Source: Marthasterias glacialis
Taxonomy: Eukaryota > Echinodermata > Asteroidea > Forcipulatida > Asteriidae
Length of the DNA: 64,000 nucleotides
NCBI GenBank assembly: GCA_911728455.2
Contig: OU452235.1
Coordinates: 12,510,634 to 12,574,633, forward strand
Direction of reading: 5' to 3'
A program made the translations under genes and the position numbers. Below, piece by piece: positions 12,475 through 25,324 of this stretch. Numbering within the stretch: the stretch's first letter is position 1; every line of letters begins with the position of its first letter. Below the pieces are notes generated by a model. It did no database searches. It was given only the letters and a program-made list of their open reading frames with translations, and was not told the origin of the DNA.

Positions 12475-14064
12475 GTAAGAACACTGCTATCAGCTTGACC
12501 AATCCCATATTGTACCTTTAATCAATGTTTAGCGCTCCAAATGTCGGTGGTTTTCAAAGGTAACAAACAGACAATGAGGCCTTTGTAAACTAGATTCATA
12601 GCACACCATGCCGAGATGTTCACGACAGACTATAGCGACTGCAAACGAATAGACAAACAACATGGCGGCCAACTGCCGTCAAAGTCCAAAACATATATCG
12701 AATTATGACATATCGGTGTACTCAGTATTAAGAAAAATAAAACAGGGATGTTAGCTGGCTTCATACAGTCCAAGGCCAGTCAAAATTTATTTGTAGGTTT
12801 TCATTACCGCCTGCCCCGATATTAAAATAGCATAGGCCTATATATATTTCACATTTTTATTTGAAAGTGTCTTTGATTACGTGTAATTTTTCGTGCAACA
12901 TCAAACCGACTTCATCGACGCACACGTGACCTTTACGCTGTATTGTTTCAGTGGGAGGAAATAACAACAATATAATCCACTCTGGAATTGTTGCTTTTAC
13001 TGAGAAAAAAATCTTCACAGCGAAAACAACTCCTCCGATGTTTGCAAAACGCCTCAGATTTCCTTAGCGATCACGTTTTTGCATTTCGAGCCCTCGGAAA
13101 AAATATGGTGTTTTTTTTATAAACACGTGACTGATTGACCTTTCCTTACAGGACAAAAACACTGCAGTAAAAGTTACACAATTATTTGTACAAAATGAAT
13201 TAACTTTCTTGTATAACTACTATTATGCACAACATTATTGTATGTGACGGTTATTGGGGGACCCGTGCGGAGAAACGTGCGTTCTTGTGCCGCTTACAAG
13301 TGATGTTTATTTTTTATGTAGGTTTGTACACTAATCCTTACAGTTCCAAATCCTCCTATATCCAATTGCCGAAGCGAAGAATTCAGAAGGACTAGAGTCA
13401 GTCCACCCAAACAACAAGTGCTTATCACCTGGTCAACGTAATGCATACCAAGTTCAAACAATATGGTGTGGTTCGACAGGAGAAGAGGGATATTGGGGGA
13501 TAGAGGCCACACGCTAGCCAAACTGCCTAGTCTGAAAGGATTAATGCTTAAAAATATGGTACACAGTTTGGTTTTGAAAGAGTACATTATTCCATTCAAG
13601 TTTTCAAAACACACCAAAAAGGGTGAACAATTTCGTATCCTATGTTTCAAATAACACACCATGAAAAACACGCCGTGAAAAATTCATTAAACTGGGTATA
13701 CGGTTGCGTCTCAGTAAAACAAATCTTATTTTCGGGGGGGGGGTGCATTATACTAGTTGATTGCTGCGATCGAAATAAGAAGCAGTGATTAATATGGGGT
13801 CTTCAAAATGCTATTTCTTTAGGTTTGACAGCAGTCAGACCCCTTAATTTCTACCTCCATGGTCAGACTGAACTATTTATGAAGAGGATGATACTGGTAT
13901 GAACAACGTTGAAGCGGTCATCACATTTTGGAGATAAAAAAATATAAAACATATAATATAATGCTGTTATTTCGATTATTTGACAAATCGAAATGAGAAA
14001 TTGAGTTCCTTGGGGACAACGTTTTTGCAGCACCTCGGAAGGAACTATTTCTGACCTTATGTAC

Positions 14065-14216
14065 CTTACGTCACATGATTAGGGTACCCTCCCGTAGATG
14101 TCAACGGGGGGTTGCTCATTGGCCAATCCTGTGCGCCGCGCGTACAAATCAGCACGTTTGTCGTTTTCCTCATCGGTTTACTTCTAAGATTGCGGCATGA
14201 TGACGTCAATGCGGAA
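14065..14216. mobile_element. MITE family C, copy
   Basis: In reverse complement it shares GATTTGTACGCGCGGCGCAC, GATTGGCCAATGA and the end motifs with the element at 57985-58163. Non-coding. Confidence 0.6.
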
Positions 14217-15537
14217 GGTATGTTGGTGCTGTTAACAAATTTGTGCAATTAAAGTAAACCCCCATACTAAGACTCGATTATCAGTTTTCTGATCATTACC
14301 AATAATGTATGTCCATGCCATCAAAAAGGAAGGTTATTCAGTGGGAATGAACCCGTTTTAATCAGAACGCACTTGGGGACCTTACGAAATAAACTTATTA
14401 TGAAAGTAGAAATCCATCATTCCGAGCGATGTCTCCACAATGTTGCGCCACCCCCACCCCCACCCCCGGAATAGCATCCGAATTTAACATTGTTTCTCAT
14501 AAAACATGGTCAAAAAATTAGAAACAAAGAGATTGGAAGTTATGGGTACAACATATAAATCTCATTCTGAACGTTCACTGATTACAAATCCTGCAGAGAA
14601 ATATTTCCGACTGTCAAAGTCTAGCAAATTGTATTTGAAGACGTCATAAATCGCATTCGCTTAATCGTGCTGCACCACAAGCAGTTACCCTATGTACAAC
14701 ATTTTTTGAATAAGTATTTTGTTTGTACTGGTGGCTGGCCATACTTTTGTAATCACTGGAGCGCAAAAACCACCGCCATGACGTTATAAAAAAATGACAG
14801 GCCTGTACATAACAAAAAGACTGGCTGTAAAAAAGTTGACCTAAAAATTGATTACCCGTGCTCTCCAAGTCTCCTGTGCTATTTTTTTCCCAATAAACCC
14901 ATATAATCAGCAATCTCCATCCACCGTATTGATCAGTAGACCATCGAGTTGATAACATTATTTTATGAACCTTACCAATACAGGGACACATTGCCTTCGA
15001 ATTGGGCGCTTTTTGGGCTATAAAAAAGAGCATTAGTTATGAAATGATTATGGTCGGATAGATGGTTTAAAAGTAGAATATAATGATTCACATAAACATC
15101 CCTTGCATCTGTGTGTTTTTTGTTTAATTTCGTGACAGAACACGGTCCGCCATTTTGTAGAATCAAATGTTTGACTCCGCAAATTGGCGGATCGTGTGTT
15201 GAGTGTGGTTCCGCTTATATTTCCAGCAGAGGCAAACGTATGCTTTTTTGAATCACCACTCACTAATTACAAGAAACTGACCTTGATCGCATGAAAAATT
15301 ATGTGCAGTAGCAAAAGAAGGACATGGATAAATGCCTCGTACTATAGAGGAAGGGGTTAATCTTTTCCATCAGCCTCGCCTTGATCGCAGCGATTTTAAA
15401 TACAAGATGTCTGCGCTATTTTAAAGTACTCTGGTATTTCACAATAGTCCTTTAAACAATTCTACTGTCCACGCAGTCGTGTAATATCATCCACTTTGTT
15501 ATGGTTGCACACCTATAATCCGACACCCCCATTATGT

Positions 15538-15580
15538 TCCTAATCCTAACCCTGACCCATACCCTCACCCTAACCCCAGC
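15538..15580 (+). repeat. Short telomere-like CCCTAA-type repeat
   Basis: Degenerate CCTAACCCTGACCC-type units, about 40 bp. An internal microsatellite rather than a chromosome end, since unique sequence flanks both sides. Confidence 0.6.
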
Positions 15581-15887
15581 GTGTAAATCACAAGGGATTA
15601 TCGGAACATAGGATTGTCCGAACATAAGGTCAGTCGGAACAGAACAGTCACCGTCATTTTTATTGATACCAAAATGGCCAGCATAATTACGACATCATGT
15701 GGCGATATGCCATCTACACAGCTTTTTTTATACACAGTTCTGTGCGCATTTTGTAATACCGTACACAACGCGTGCAGACGAATAGTTCTAATTCAGTTGA
15801 TCAACTCACAGTAAAACTGACTAAAATTAATTTCTAAATGGCGTCTGACTGAAACAAAGATATTGACAAAATAGGGCGACCGCAAGC

Positions 15888-15965
15888 ATAGGGCTTGATA
15901 GCTCAGTTGGTACAACGTTTGGTACGTTAAGCCAGTGGTCGCAAGGTTCAATTTCCGCTCCAGTC
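15888..15965 (+). repeat. tRNA-derived SINE head or tRNA pseudogene
   Basis: GATAGCTCAGTTGGT is a good tRNA A-box region, and GGTTCAATTTCCGCTCC a mutated B box; the anticodon stem is not convincing. Confidence 0.45.
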
Positions 15966-16397
15966 AATTTCTCTTTGTTCTCCACAAAATAAAATTTACC
16001 ATAGCATCTTATGACATTGAAAGTAGATATAATTGTCTTGGATATAGTAATTTGCTCGAGTTTAAGGACCGCGTGTGTTTGTTTAAAACTAGTAAAATTG
16101 GGACTGAAAATCATGCTTTATTAAAACTAATGGACTCAAGGGTAGCTGGATCGCACGGAGACGCGTGTATTGTAGCATGTTTCACCATAGAGCAAGGAAC
16201 AGACCGAGCGGTCCTTGTTATAATGCCCAGACAATTGTTAACTTTAATGTATGTGTATATTATAATTGCTCGTAACACAGCATTACCATACAATGTCACT
16301 GTGTTGTGAACGGATAACGTGTTCAATGATGCCCATATAGTATATTATTGTACTGTTTGTACACAGTGGCATGGCGGAATCAAGTTGCTTGGTTCCC

Positions 16398-16680
16398 TGA
16401 CGTCATCAAGCGATAGAGTCAATGTAATAATGAGGAACGCCATTTTGCTTTGCACCCTGACGTATAGGCCTATGTGTGCTTTGTAATACTACTTAAACAA
16501 ACAGTAACCAGCGATAGATAGAAACAATCATTGATGAGGGACGCCATTTTGTTTTACACCCTGACGTATAGGCCTAAGTAGACTGTGTATTAATACTAAG
16601 AAACAGTAGCCGGCGATAGATAGACACAATGTAATCATTGAGGGCCGCAACTCTTGTTTGAAACCCTGACGTATATCAAC
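16398..16680 (+). repeat. Tandem repeat, about 115-bp unit, three copies
   Basis: Each unit has ACCCTGACGTATAGG (or GACGTCATC), AGCGATAGATAGA.ACAAT, TGA.GA.CGCCATTTTG and a TTGTA/TATTAATACTA stretch. Copies diverge moderately. Confidence 0.75.
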
Positions 16681-18116
16681 ACTTTGTATTAATATTTAGG
16701 CACAATAATAATTACAAGCTTACATTTCCTCAGCCGAACTGAATTAAACAAAACATGCAGTAGGATTTCGAAAGATTCGGGACGGTTAAGGTTTCAATTT
16801 ATCTATCCATTTACATTTAAACAAAGTTCAACGAGACATTTTGTTGAATGAGAAAACCCTGGAAGCACCTCTTGCAGCCAATCCGTTCCCCATCTAAACT
16901 ATATAATAGTTCCCACTTGATGTCACACAAGTGGCCATCTTTACGGGCAATGATAAATCGTGTTTTTAATGCGGGAGTTTTTTTAATATTTTTTTTAATT
17001 TTTTTTAATCAAATTCCTCGCGTGATTGATCACTTGGCAGCTTGATGGGGCTCAAACCAAGTTGCCAGTACAAAGATAGAGTACAACGGGAAAATAATAA
17101 TAATTAGAACTTACATACAGCCTTACATGTAAAAACATTTTGCCAAAGGAAAATTAAACAGACCGTGCAAGTCTCGCGCTAACATTAAATTGGACACGAT
17201 AAAAAGCGCGAGTTCGTTTACTTCACACCAAACCTCGTACCCAAGGTTCCGGGAAGTTCGAACGAAACTGACATATCATGATCTGTTGGTTCGCCTTCAA
17301 ACTAGATGCCATTTTAAACAATAACAATAACTAAAACTTATTATAGTGCCTTACATCTAAAGCATAAACAACAAAGCGCCAAATAAAGGAGCAAAGAGAA
17401 TCAGGAAATACTGAAAGATAAACACATTTAAAATGGACCTAAAAACACAACACAAAAATACAACAAGAGGTACAACGTTAAGAATATGAAAATAAATTAT
17501 ACTATGAAAAAAAAATGCAAACGCAGAAAAACGACGACAGGAAAACTTAATATAAAAAGGACTTAGCCATAGCCCAGGTCAACTATCTATAATGTAGTAA
17601 CGCTTCATTCCCGTCCAGCCGTCGACAAGCCCTGTCCACAAAAGCCTGTTTTATGATTTCAAGCTATCCTTGATGTAATAATACACCAAGGAACTCCTGT
17701 AAAATCGAGTTTCATAAGCCACGTAATACAATTATTCGTGTTGCTGTCACCGCTTTACTCGAAGGATCATGACTACAGATATAATGGATATTACGAAATA
17801 TTTCACTAATTTTACATTTCTTAATTTTTTTTTTTTGCAAAAGCCACCGGGGTTTAATTTTTTAAGGCTATAGATGAAGCAAATAAATAAATTGCTAAGT
17901 GTATTGGATGCCGCGCAGTCGGACAAATTCAATTGTATGGAATGCGTTATACAGAAAGAGGTGCTTAGCGGTTTTTTCTGTTAAGCAGAACGTGGCAGGA
18001 ATCCAGTCACAAACGGTATGTATCACATAGTATTAGCTGGTAACCTGTTTGTGGGTAAGGTAGTTTTGATTGTGATTTGCATTTTGTGCGCACAATACCT
18101 TTATCTTTATAACCTG

Positions 18117-18678
18117 GGCCCAATTGCATAGAGCTGCTTCAGCAGAAAATATCGCTTAACCATTTTCCGCTAAGCAAAAATGAGCAGGATACCAGTTTTA
18201 GATGGTGCATGTGACATGTTATTTTGGCTGGTTACCTTACTCTGGTAAGCACTGTTTTGCTTAGCCGCGTTTTGTGCTTAAGCAGCTCTATGAAATTGGG
18301 CCCTCGTCCCAGGGTTCAAAATCCGATAGTGTTGCTGAAGCACAAAGAGTAGCTAAGCACAACAAAATTATGCTTACCAGAATAAGGTTATCACCCAAAA
18401 TACCATGTCACATGCACCATCTAAAACTGGTGTCCTGCTCATTTTTGCTTAGCGGAAAATTGTTAAGCACTATTTTCTGCTGAAGCAGCTCTATGAACCT
18501 TGGTCCAGGGTTCAATTTCATGAGCTGCAAAAGCACAGAATCACAAACATTATGCTTACCAGAATAAGGTTACCAACCGAAATACCATGTCACATGCATC
18601 GTCTGTAACCGGTATATCCTGTTCATTTTTGCTTAGCAGTAAAGTGATAAGCAGTATTTTCTGCTTAAGCGTATCTAG
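18117..18678. mobile_element. Three clustered family B foldback elements
   Basis: Copy 1 at 18117-18303 is in the orientation of 1123-1314; copies 2 (18310-18500) and 3 (18507-18678) are inverted relative to it and in tandem with each other. All share TTTTTGCTTAGC, ACCAGAATAAGGTTA (or complement) and CTTAAGCAGCTCTATGA-type ends. Confidence 0.75.
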
Positions 18679-19084
18679 TGCTTTGAGTGACTACCTGTGA
18701 ACAATACTCTGGTATAGTTGTTCATTATGGATACATCGTGGTCATTATAAATACAGATTTGACTATGTGAAAATATAAAATATTTCTTGATTTTCTTGTT
18801 CCTTTTAATTTGGGAAATATTAATCGAAACTGTTCCACGATACAGCCCAGTCATTTTGTACCCCCCAAAAAATTAATTTAATGTGTGAAATGTTAGTTTT
18901 TATCTACTCCCCTCAACATAATTTATGATGAATAAATAATTCTCGGCAGCAACCTTGTATCTATGGCCATGAATAATTAAAGACAAAGCATCCCAGCATT
19001 TGTTTAAAGGAGAGGTGTGAGATGAGCTTCCGTCTAAAAAAGAAACGTACAAAGCTGTTCATTGTTTTTTTAAAAATAAACTCA

Positions 19085-19375
19085 TTCCCGTCCTCTAGTT
19101 TTCAATAAACCCATCATACAGCCAACTTTGAAAATGTCATCAATTTCGGTGGCTACGTTTTTATGATAAAGCAACAGTAACAGCAATAACAACAAAAACC
19201 GTTAAAATGTTTCTTTTTTTTAAATGTATTATTTTTTGTAGGTTCATACCAGGCTTATTTCGACTTTAATAATCGCAATAAACAACGGATCTTCAAAAGC
19301 TTTTTTTCGACTTTGACAGTATTTCTTCGGACGCAAAATATTGTTCTGCATGGTTGATTAATATGAGCTGGGATG
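19085..19375 (+). repeat. Composite dispersed repeat, copy
   Basis: Contains CCTCTAGTTTTCAATAAACC, ATCAATTTCGGTGGCTACG and TCGACTTTGACAGTATTTC, immediately left of the A-rich and 74-bp tandem arrays. Confidence 0.6.
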
Positions 19376-19382
19376 AACGTAC

Positions 19383-19665
19383 TCTTCAACGACGACAAGA
19401 TCAAGAACAACTAGCACAACAAAAACAATAAGAAAAACAATAAGAAAAAACAATGAGAAAAAACAATAAGAAAAAACAATAAGAAAAACAATAAGAGAAA
19501 CAATAAAAACAAAAACACATGAACAACAAGAACACACGAACAACAAGAACAAAAAGAACAGCAAGAACAACAAAAAAGCAAGAACACAAGGACAAGAACA
19601 ACAAGAACACAAAAACAACAAGAACAGCAAGAACAATAAGAACAACATTAACAACAATATATTTT
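19383..19665 (+). repeat. A-rich simple repeat (AAC/AAGAAC type)
   Basis: About 280 bp of AACAATAAGAAAA and AACAAGAACA units, nearly free of T on the plus strand. The Leu/Phe/Cys-rich minus-strand frames across it are artefacts of the repeat. Confidence 0.9.
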
Positions 19666-19834
19666 TGCTCTTAAATATGTTTTATCTTTTGATATATTTA
19701 ATTTACCTTGTATAATGGTAAACTTTTCGGATGTCTTTACTATGCTACACGGCCCCTTATAAAACAACATTGTTGAATGGGTTATCGTGTATAAACAAGT
19801 TTAAATAAATAAATAAATAAATATGCTAACTCTG

Positions 19835-20885
19835 TATGATGTGACTTTTAAAATTTGAGGATTTGAACGAATACTCTCCCTCGTCCAAATTATGCACCAC
19901 CCCATTATGATGAATGTCTTGTAAATTATCAAATCGGGACCAATGAACTCTTCAACAAACTAACGGTATACAGCATGTTTCTTGAAAACTGGAGGATTGA
20001 AAAGATAGAGATCGCACAAAAAAATATAGATGTACCATCCCTTTTTGATGTGTTTCTTGAAAACTAGAATACTGGAATGAATGGACTCTTCCAAAAACCA
20101 ATGATGTACCATCCCTTTATGATGTGTTTACTGAATGCTGGAGGATTGGAGTGAATGTACTCTTCCAAACACTAATGAAGTACCATCCATCCCTTCATGA
20201 TGCATTTTTTGAAAACTAGAGGATTGGAATGAATGGACTCTTCCAAAAACCAATGATGTACCATCCCTTTATGATATGTTTTTTGATAACTAGAGGATTG
20301 GAATGAATGGACTCTTCCGAAAACCAATGATGTACCATCCCTTTATGATGTGTTTCTTGAAAACTAGAGGATTGGAATGATCGTACTCTTTCAAAAACCA
20401 ATGATGTACCACCCCTTCATGAAATGTGTCTTAAAAACTGGAGGATTGGAATGGATGTACTCTTCCCAAAACTTATGTTGTACCATCCCTTCACGAAGTG
20501 TTTCTTGAAAACAATAGTGAGGATTGAGATGAATAAAAAAAAACTGATTTGAATAAAAACAAACTGATGATGTAACCTTGCCTTTATGACGTGTTTCATG
20601 AAAACCGGAGGATTGTAATGAATGTCTTTTTCATCAAAACAGCACCATCACTTTATGATGTAATGTGGCTTATTGAAAATTTGAGTAATTGAGTGAATGT
20701 ACTATTCCATAAAAAAACCAAAAAACAAAAACAAAACAATGATTTACATTCCATCGCTTGAAAATTAGAATATTTGGTTGGTTAGCTTATTAATTTTAAA
20801 GAGACAATATTTGACCATCTCTTTATGATGATTTTAGAAATATACTGACCAAGAAAGAATAAATGTACTCCTCCTCCCCCGAAAC
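19835..20885 (+). repeat. Satellite-like tandem array, about 74-bp unit
   Basis: Repeating ACCATCCCTTTATGATGTGT, TTCTTGAAAACTAGAGGATT, GGAATGAATG.ACTCTTCC and AAAACCAATGATGT. The best units lie at 20035-20480; degenerate units extend to both ends. About 12-14 copies in all. Confidence 0.85.
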
Positions 20886-21410
20886 AAGTTAGACAATTCC
20901 TTTAACACGTATCAATAAAATCGATCAGTCAGTTCGGCTGATAGGATCTTGACATGAAAGAGCCCATTGACTAGCGTGCCCCGGGAAATTTTACCGGTTG
21001 AGCAGGCATTTTTGTCAACCGTCAATTCGCTCCTCGGATCGGTCAAATAAATCGGTCGAGGCCGCGCCTGTTTGCACCATGCCGATGCAATATGATTCAA
21101 ACTGAAATTAGTTATGTATCTAATGATGTCTGCAAATTGTAATTGTACTTAAAGCCTACGCAAGAATCATTAGATTGCACAAGGCACACAACCCTGGTGG
21201 CCGCATACGTTATTTTATATTCAAACATGACAGCTTTTAAGAAAACACGACAATTGAGTCACAATCTTCATTGTCCCAGTACCGAATCAAAATGCCGAAG
21301 TCCTATAAAACCCAATCATGTCCAAAGTTTATATTCTCGTTTCATAAAAAAATACTACACTTTACTTTTTCTACCTCAGGTACCCTTGCTAAATCTCAGT
21401 AAATTTATGA

Positions 21411-21431
21411 AGAAAGAAAGAAAGAAAGAAC
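21411..21431 (+). repeat. GAAA microsatellite
   Basis: About five GAAA units. Confidence 0.8.
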
Positions 21432-22244
21432 CACTTTGGCTGTGCACCAATACGATGTTTATCCTTACTTTGCCAGTAAATGGACAAAAGATTTACACTA
21501 TTATACCATGTAATCTTTGTTCAAACAAAAAAGAGTGACGTTGTACATTCCATGGACTTTCTGGCCGGCAAGTACTACAGTAGTCATGTGGAAAATTTTA
21601 CATTCTGTGTTATAACTTCCACATAGATTCAAAAGTCATAAAAGTAACAGCTGAATGAGTTTTGAGATATGTCCCGTTTCTTCACATCAAAAGTTGATAA
21701 AAATCAGACAGTGCAATCTCCATTAAATATAAGATTTAATGTTTCCTTCCATTCGGCTGTGTACAAATCAAATCGTGCCTACATGAAGTCCAGGCTCTGT
21801 GGATTTTGTTGTTGTTGTTATAAACATGTGATGTTACATGATCGCGGGGTCAGTACGGCTTTCATTTCAGTTTACACTGAGCACAATCCCATCCAACAAA
21901 GATGGCCGCACCATGATGATGTGGATTGACACAGTTGCCTGATGCAGTTGTGAAAACCCCAGTGTAACCTCTGAACATCTACAATTTGACACCCAGGAAA
22001 CCGAGTTGTCCAAAGGTGCATTTCCATTCGCACAGCCAATGAATAATTCAGCTTTATATAGCCTCTATATGTAGCATGCATACTCGCATAATGTTTGCGG
22101 ACATGTCCACTGTGCAAACAAATGGTGCACCATTGAAATTAAAACATGTAAGAAGAATGTGTATGTTGCTGTATGTAATGATATGGCAGCTCTATACGAT
22201 AATTTAAATTGATCGATCGGACTATATTTGTAAATTAAAAAGCC

Positions 22245-22590
22245 CCCCCCCCCCTGTTTGCGCGTGAAATGTCTTTCTAGATTCGTATACCTTGAAATTC
22301 AGGTTACTCTTTCTTCTCTTTATATGATTTTTTCCGTTATTACCTTCCTGCTTTGCTTTTATATGTGATTCTTTATGCTCATGTTTTATTTTATTAATGT
22401 TTTTTAATTCATTATGTATGTTGCTCACCCCCATGTGACGTGCTATAAGGGTGTTTGTTGACTGTTATCGTTGTAAATATATTATGTCCAATATATGGGT
22501 ATGTTTGAGTTGCTATCGCTTTCTTGTAATTCTGTATCAATGTTCATTGTGTTTGTTGTCGAAAAAATAAAATAACAATGATGGAATAGT
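22245..22590 (+). repeat. Possible LINE 3' UTR remnant
   Basis: T-rich, stop-laden sequence (TTATATGATTTTTTCCGTTAT, TTGTTTGTTGTCG) ending in AAAAAATAAAATAACAATG, like the 3' end of a non-LTR retrotransposon. No coding part remains. Confidence 0.35.
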
Positions 22591-22676
22591 TATTATGTTA
22601 TAGAAATAAAGTCAATAGCAAAACCTAAAACTATGCCAATGCACGTGTTAGATTACGGGTATCCGATCAAGCTTAC

Positions 22677-22917
22677 ACTGAAACGTAATGGAGACAACGA
22701 GACGTGTCCTGAAAACGTCACCTCGTGAATATTCAGGACGACACCGAGTCATGTGAAAACAGTACTTCCCTTCAAGCGTGTCCTCACACAGGTTCATGAT
22801 GAAGGCGGAGGAAATACTACCCATTGTTAAGGTGAGCGAATACGAACTAATCGTTAACGGGCACTGAACATACAGACGCAAACCCTGTGCCGTGGAACAA
22901 TTAAAACCCATAACGAT
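22677..22917 (-). other. Candidate first coding exon of an unrecognised gene
   Basis: On the minus strand an acceptor (taactgcag) precedes 241 nt that end in a GTAAGC donor. From ATG 22911 the frame is open for 78 codons (MGFNCSTAQGLRLYVQCPLT and onward); a second ATG with good context (AACAATGGG) starts MGSISSAFIMNLCEDTLEGK. Both N-termini fit the myristoylation pattern MGxxxS. No downstream exon was found and no family is recognised; it could be chance. Confidence 0.3.
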
Positions 22918-23230
22918 CTGCAGTTAGTGACTTTAAAGACAAAATAAGTACTTCGGCCTACACTTACTAAAGCCTGACGGGTACTCTCCCCATACACATT
23001 TACTAAAATAATACAGTTACCTGTTTTTTATAAACAAAAGCTTCATTATACGAAAAGTACATTCTGTAAACAGTGTCGGCATCACAAGGCCGTTACTCGA
23101 TACAAAAATCACAAAATATTATTTTCTAAACACAATTCTGATGATGGAATGGTTTTATAAATTGCAGTAGTCAAACAGATTGCCTCAACAACACACAGTT
23201 CAGAGCTAAATGCAATTATGTGAAGCTTAC

Positions 23231-23560
23231 CGTTCGGAGAAGCGGTGTTGTTGCCGTTTGCAACTCGAGTTGACACGCGTGCTCTGCAATAAATGATGGC
23301 GGTGCTTCTTTTTTTTTTTACCGCGCGACCGAGGCTCCTGTTTGTGACACTGATGCTTGGCCTGCCCGTATCTCTTGTTGCCATGACGACGGGAGGCAGT
23401 TGATTGGTGAATGTTCACTCTCCTCGTGGTCTCGTGGTGAGTGGGGGCACACGCACAAACTGCAGAAGTCATCTCGAAAGCCGCCAGCGACGGCTTGGTA
23501 ATCTAAGGCGTACATCACCGCCGCGGGTAAACTCGCTTGCTCCCACGATCCGACTGACAA
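23231..23560 (-). promoter_or_regulatory. CpG-rich block, candidate promoter or first exon
   Basis: A GC- and CpG-rich patch in AT-rich surroundings, with a minus-strand GTAAGC donor at 23230-23225 facing the acceptor at 22918. Overlapping frames are open but low-complexity (a Lys/His-rich run from a 10-base T tract), so it is best read as 5' UTR/promoter. Confidence 0.3.
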
Positions 23561-25324
23561 CGATGTCCAAATAAGTTATCATACGTTGATGTGCGCACTT
23601 TTTTTTCTCACCGAAAAGATAAGGGAAGCAAATGCAGAGACTGGATGTTAAGCGGATTTTAAGTCAGTCTCACCATTAGAATCAAAACTAGTGATTTATC
23701 ACATATAAATGAGATGGCGCACTTATCTGAAGCTTTAAAGGTTCGGTACATGATGCATCTTTTAAAATAATAATAATAATGGTCTGAATGTTTTCTTTTT
23801 ATATTAAACTTGATACCAATTCAAAGGGGCCTTAGAAATATACTTCCATCTAAAAGACCGCCCTGACTCGGTAAAATTATCTCAAATAGCTATCTTATTT
23901 CGATTACTCAAATTGAAACTAAGACATTATGAAGTTGGAAAAACGTAATAATAGTTGTTTGATGTTTCCTTGTGAGGTGATTACCATTTTTTAAACTACC
24001 ACAGACACACATAAATTAATCTTTACAATTAAAACTAACTGGTTTGGTTTTCTTTACGAAGACACAATAACAAACGTTCTAATCTAACAGACCAATCTCC
24101 CGTAAACTAAGTTGCCTTGCCCTCTTTGCCTTACGTTTGACGACCCGTATCACACGATGACAGTAAGTTAAAGACGCTGAATAGCACCGTAGCGTTTGCA
24201 CTTATACTAATCCAAAATAGTATCTTATTTACCAGTTTAAACTTGTTAACATTAGGAGTGGAAAAAGTGGCGCGGATTTGGCACCTTGTCCTGATGACAT
24301 TTCAAAATATTTAGTTGTACGTGGTGTGTCCATACCCGTATACACCGAGGACTTTAAGAAAAGGAGTCCGGGTGTTTTGACAGAGCGAGGTCGTCCTTGC
24401 TTCACTGTCGTGTTCAAACCAAATGGGGTTACTGCTAAAAACAAACTAGCGATTTTTTTTTATTACTCAACCCCAATATTGATCTAAAATTCGTCCAGTC
24501 AGTTTCCCTTGTGGTTTATTGCTTGATATAAAAGATAAACTAGGTTCAAAACACTGAGAGAAAAAGATGTCCTCAATTCACGGGGTCTACTAATATTATT
24601 GTGTGTGGCTAAAAACTTTGGGTCAGAATTGACTTGGAGGAAGATTGTATTTGGCAAAAATTCAAATTTTTCAACAACTTATGTTTAATAAATTCTAAAA
24701 GTCTATTTTTTTTTATCATAATCTTGATAGGCCTACTTGTACTGATTGTTCCAATGATGTATCCATCCCTGTACGACGTCTTCCATTCAAACCGACTCTA
24801 TAAAATCCCGGGTCAGAGCTTACTATATTACAAGCAATAAACAACAGGCAGTATTTAAATCAATAGCAACTGACGAGTCACATACGAAATTAAGCATTAT
24901 TAGGCCTACTAAAATATCAAGGTTTTATTTGTTTGCTGTTATTGTTGTTTGTTTGTTTATTTGTTTGTTTGATTCCCCCCCCCCAAGGGTGTTGATGTGT
25001 GCGGTACAGTATACATACTATTTAAAACATGGCTGACTAAAATATACACTACAAATTCTTGTGTGTAGTGTCATAAACTATAGTTGAGATACACGTACCA
25101 CATAGATTCAAAACAGAAAATGTTACCGAGTCAGGCCTGTGTGTTTTGGCTGTAAACCTACTATGGTAATGACGAGTTCTATCATGGTGTGACCATCTTG
25201 TTTTTTTCTCCAGCCTAAATCAATGTACCCAAACCGAGGCTGGAAGAAAAAAGTACATGTAGTCTGTAACCTTTTCTTGTGCAATGAATATTACCATTCA
25301 TTACTTCTACTTCTACTTCGTTAC

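Larger units (their letters stand above)
1..22600. other. Gene-poor region, no gene recognised
   Basis: All frames are short (131 codons or fewer), lack domain-like composition and overlap repeats. Outside the elements listed separately the sequence is AT-rich with no conserved exon-like blocks that I can support. Confidence 0.7.

Noticed and set aside
13294..13671. 125-codon minus-strand frame
   Set aside because: No recognised family, overlapping open frame on the other strand, and no supporting splice or start context; chance frame in AT-rich DNA.
14644..15033. 129-codon minus-strand frame
   Set aside because: Overlaps repeat-derived sequence shared with about 2490-2560 and two other open frames; no domain-like pattern.
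15538..15580. Telomere
   Set aside because: Only about 40 bp of degenerate repeat with ordinary sequence on both sides.
15888..15965. Functional tRNA gene
   Set aside because: A and B boxes are recognisable but acceptor and anticodon stems do not pair; SINE or pseudogene.
19358..19657. 99-residue Leu/Phe/Cys-rich minus-strand frame
   Set aside because: Generated by the A-rich simple repeat; no start context, domain or splice sites.
20216..20401. Minus-strand frame with internal amino-acid repeats
   Set aside because: Translation of the 74-bp satellite; the period is not a multiple of three, so the frame breaks after two units.
21143..21538. 131-codon plus-strand frame
   Set aside because: Low-complexity Lys/Glu run from a GAAA microsatellite and no recognisable domain.
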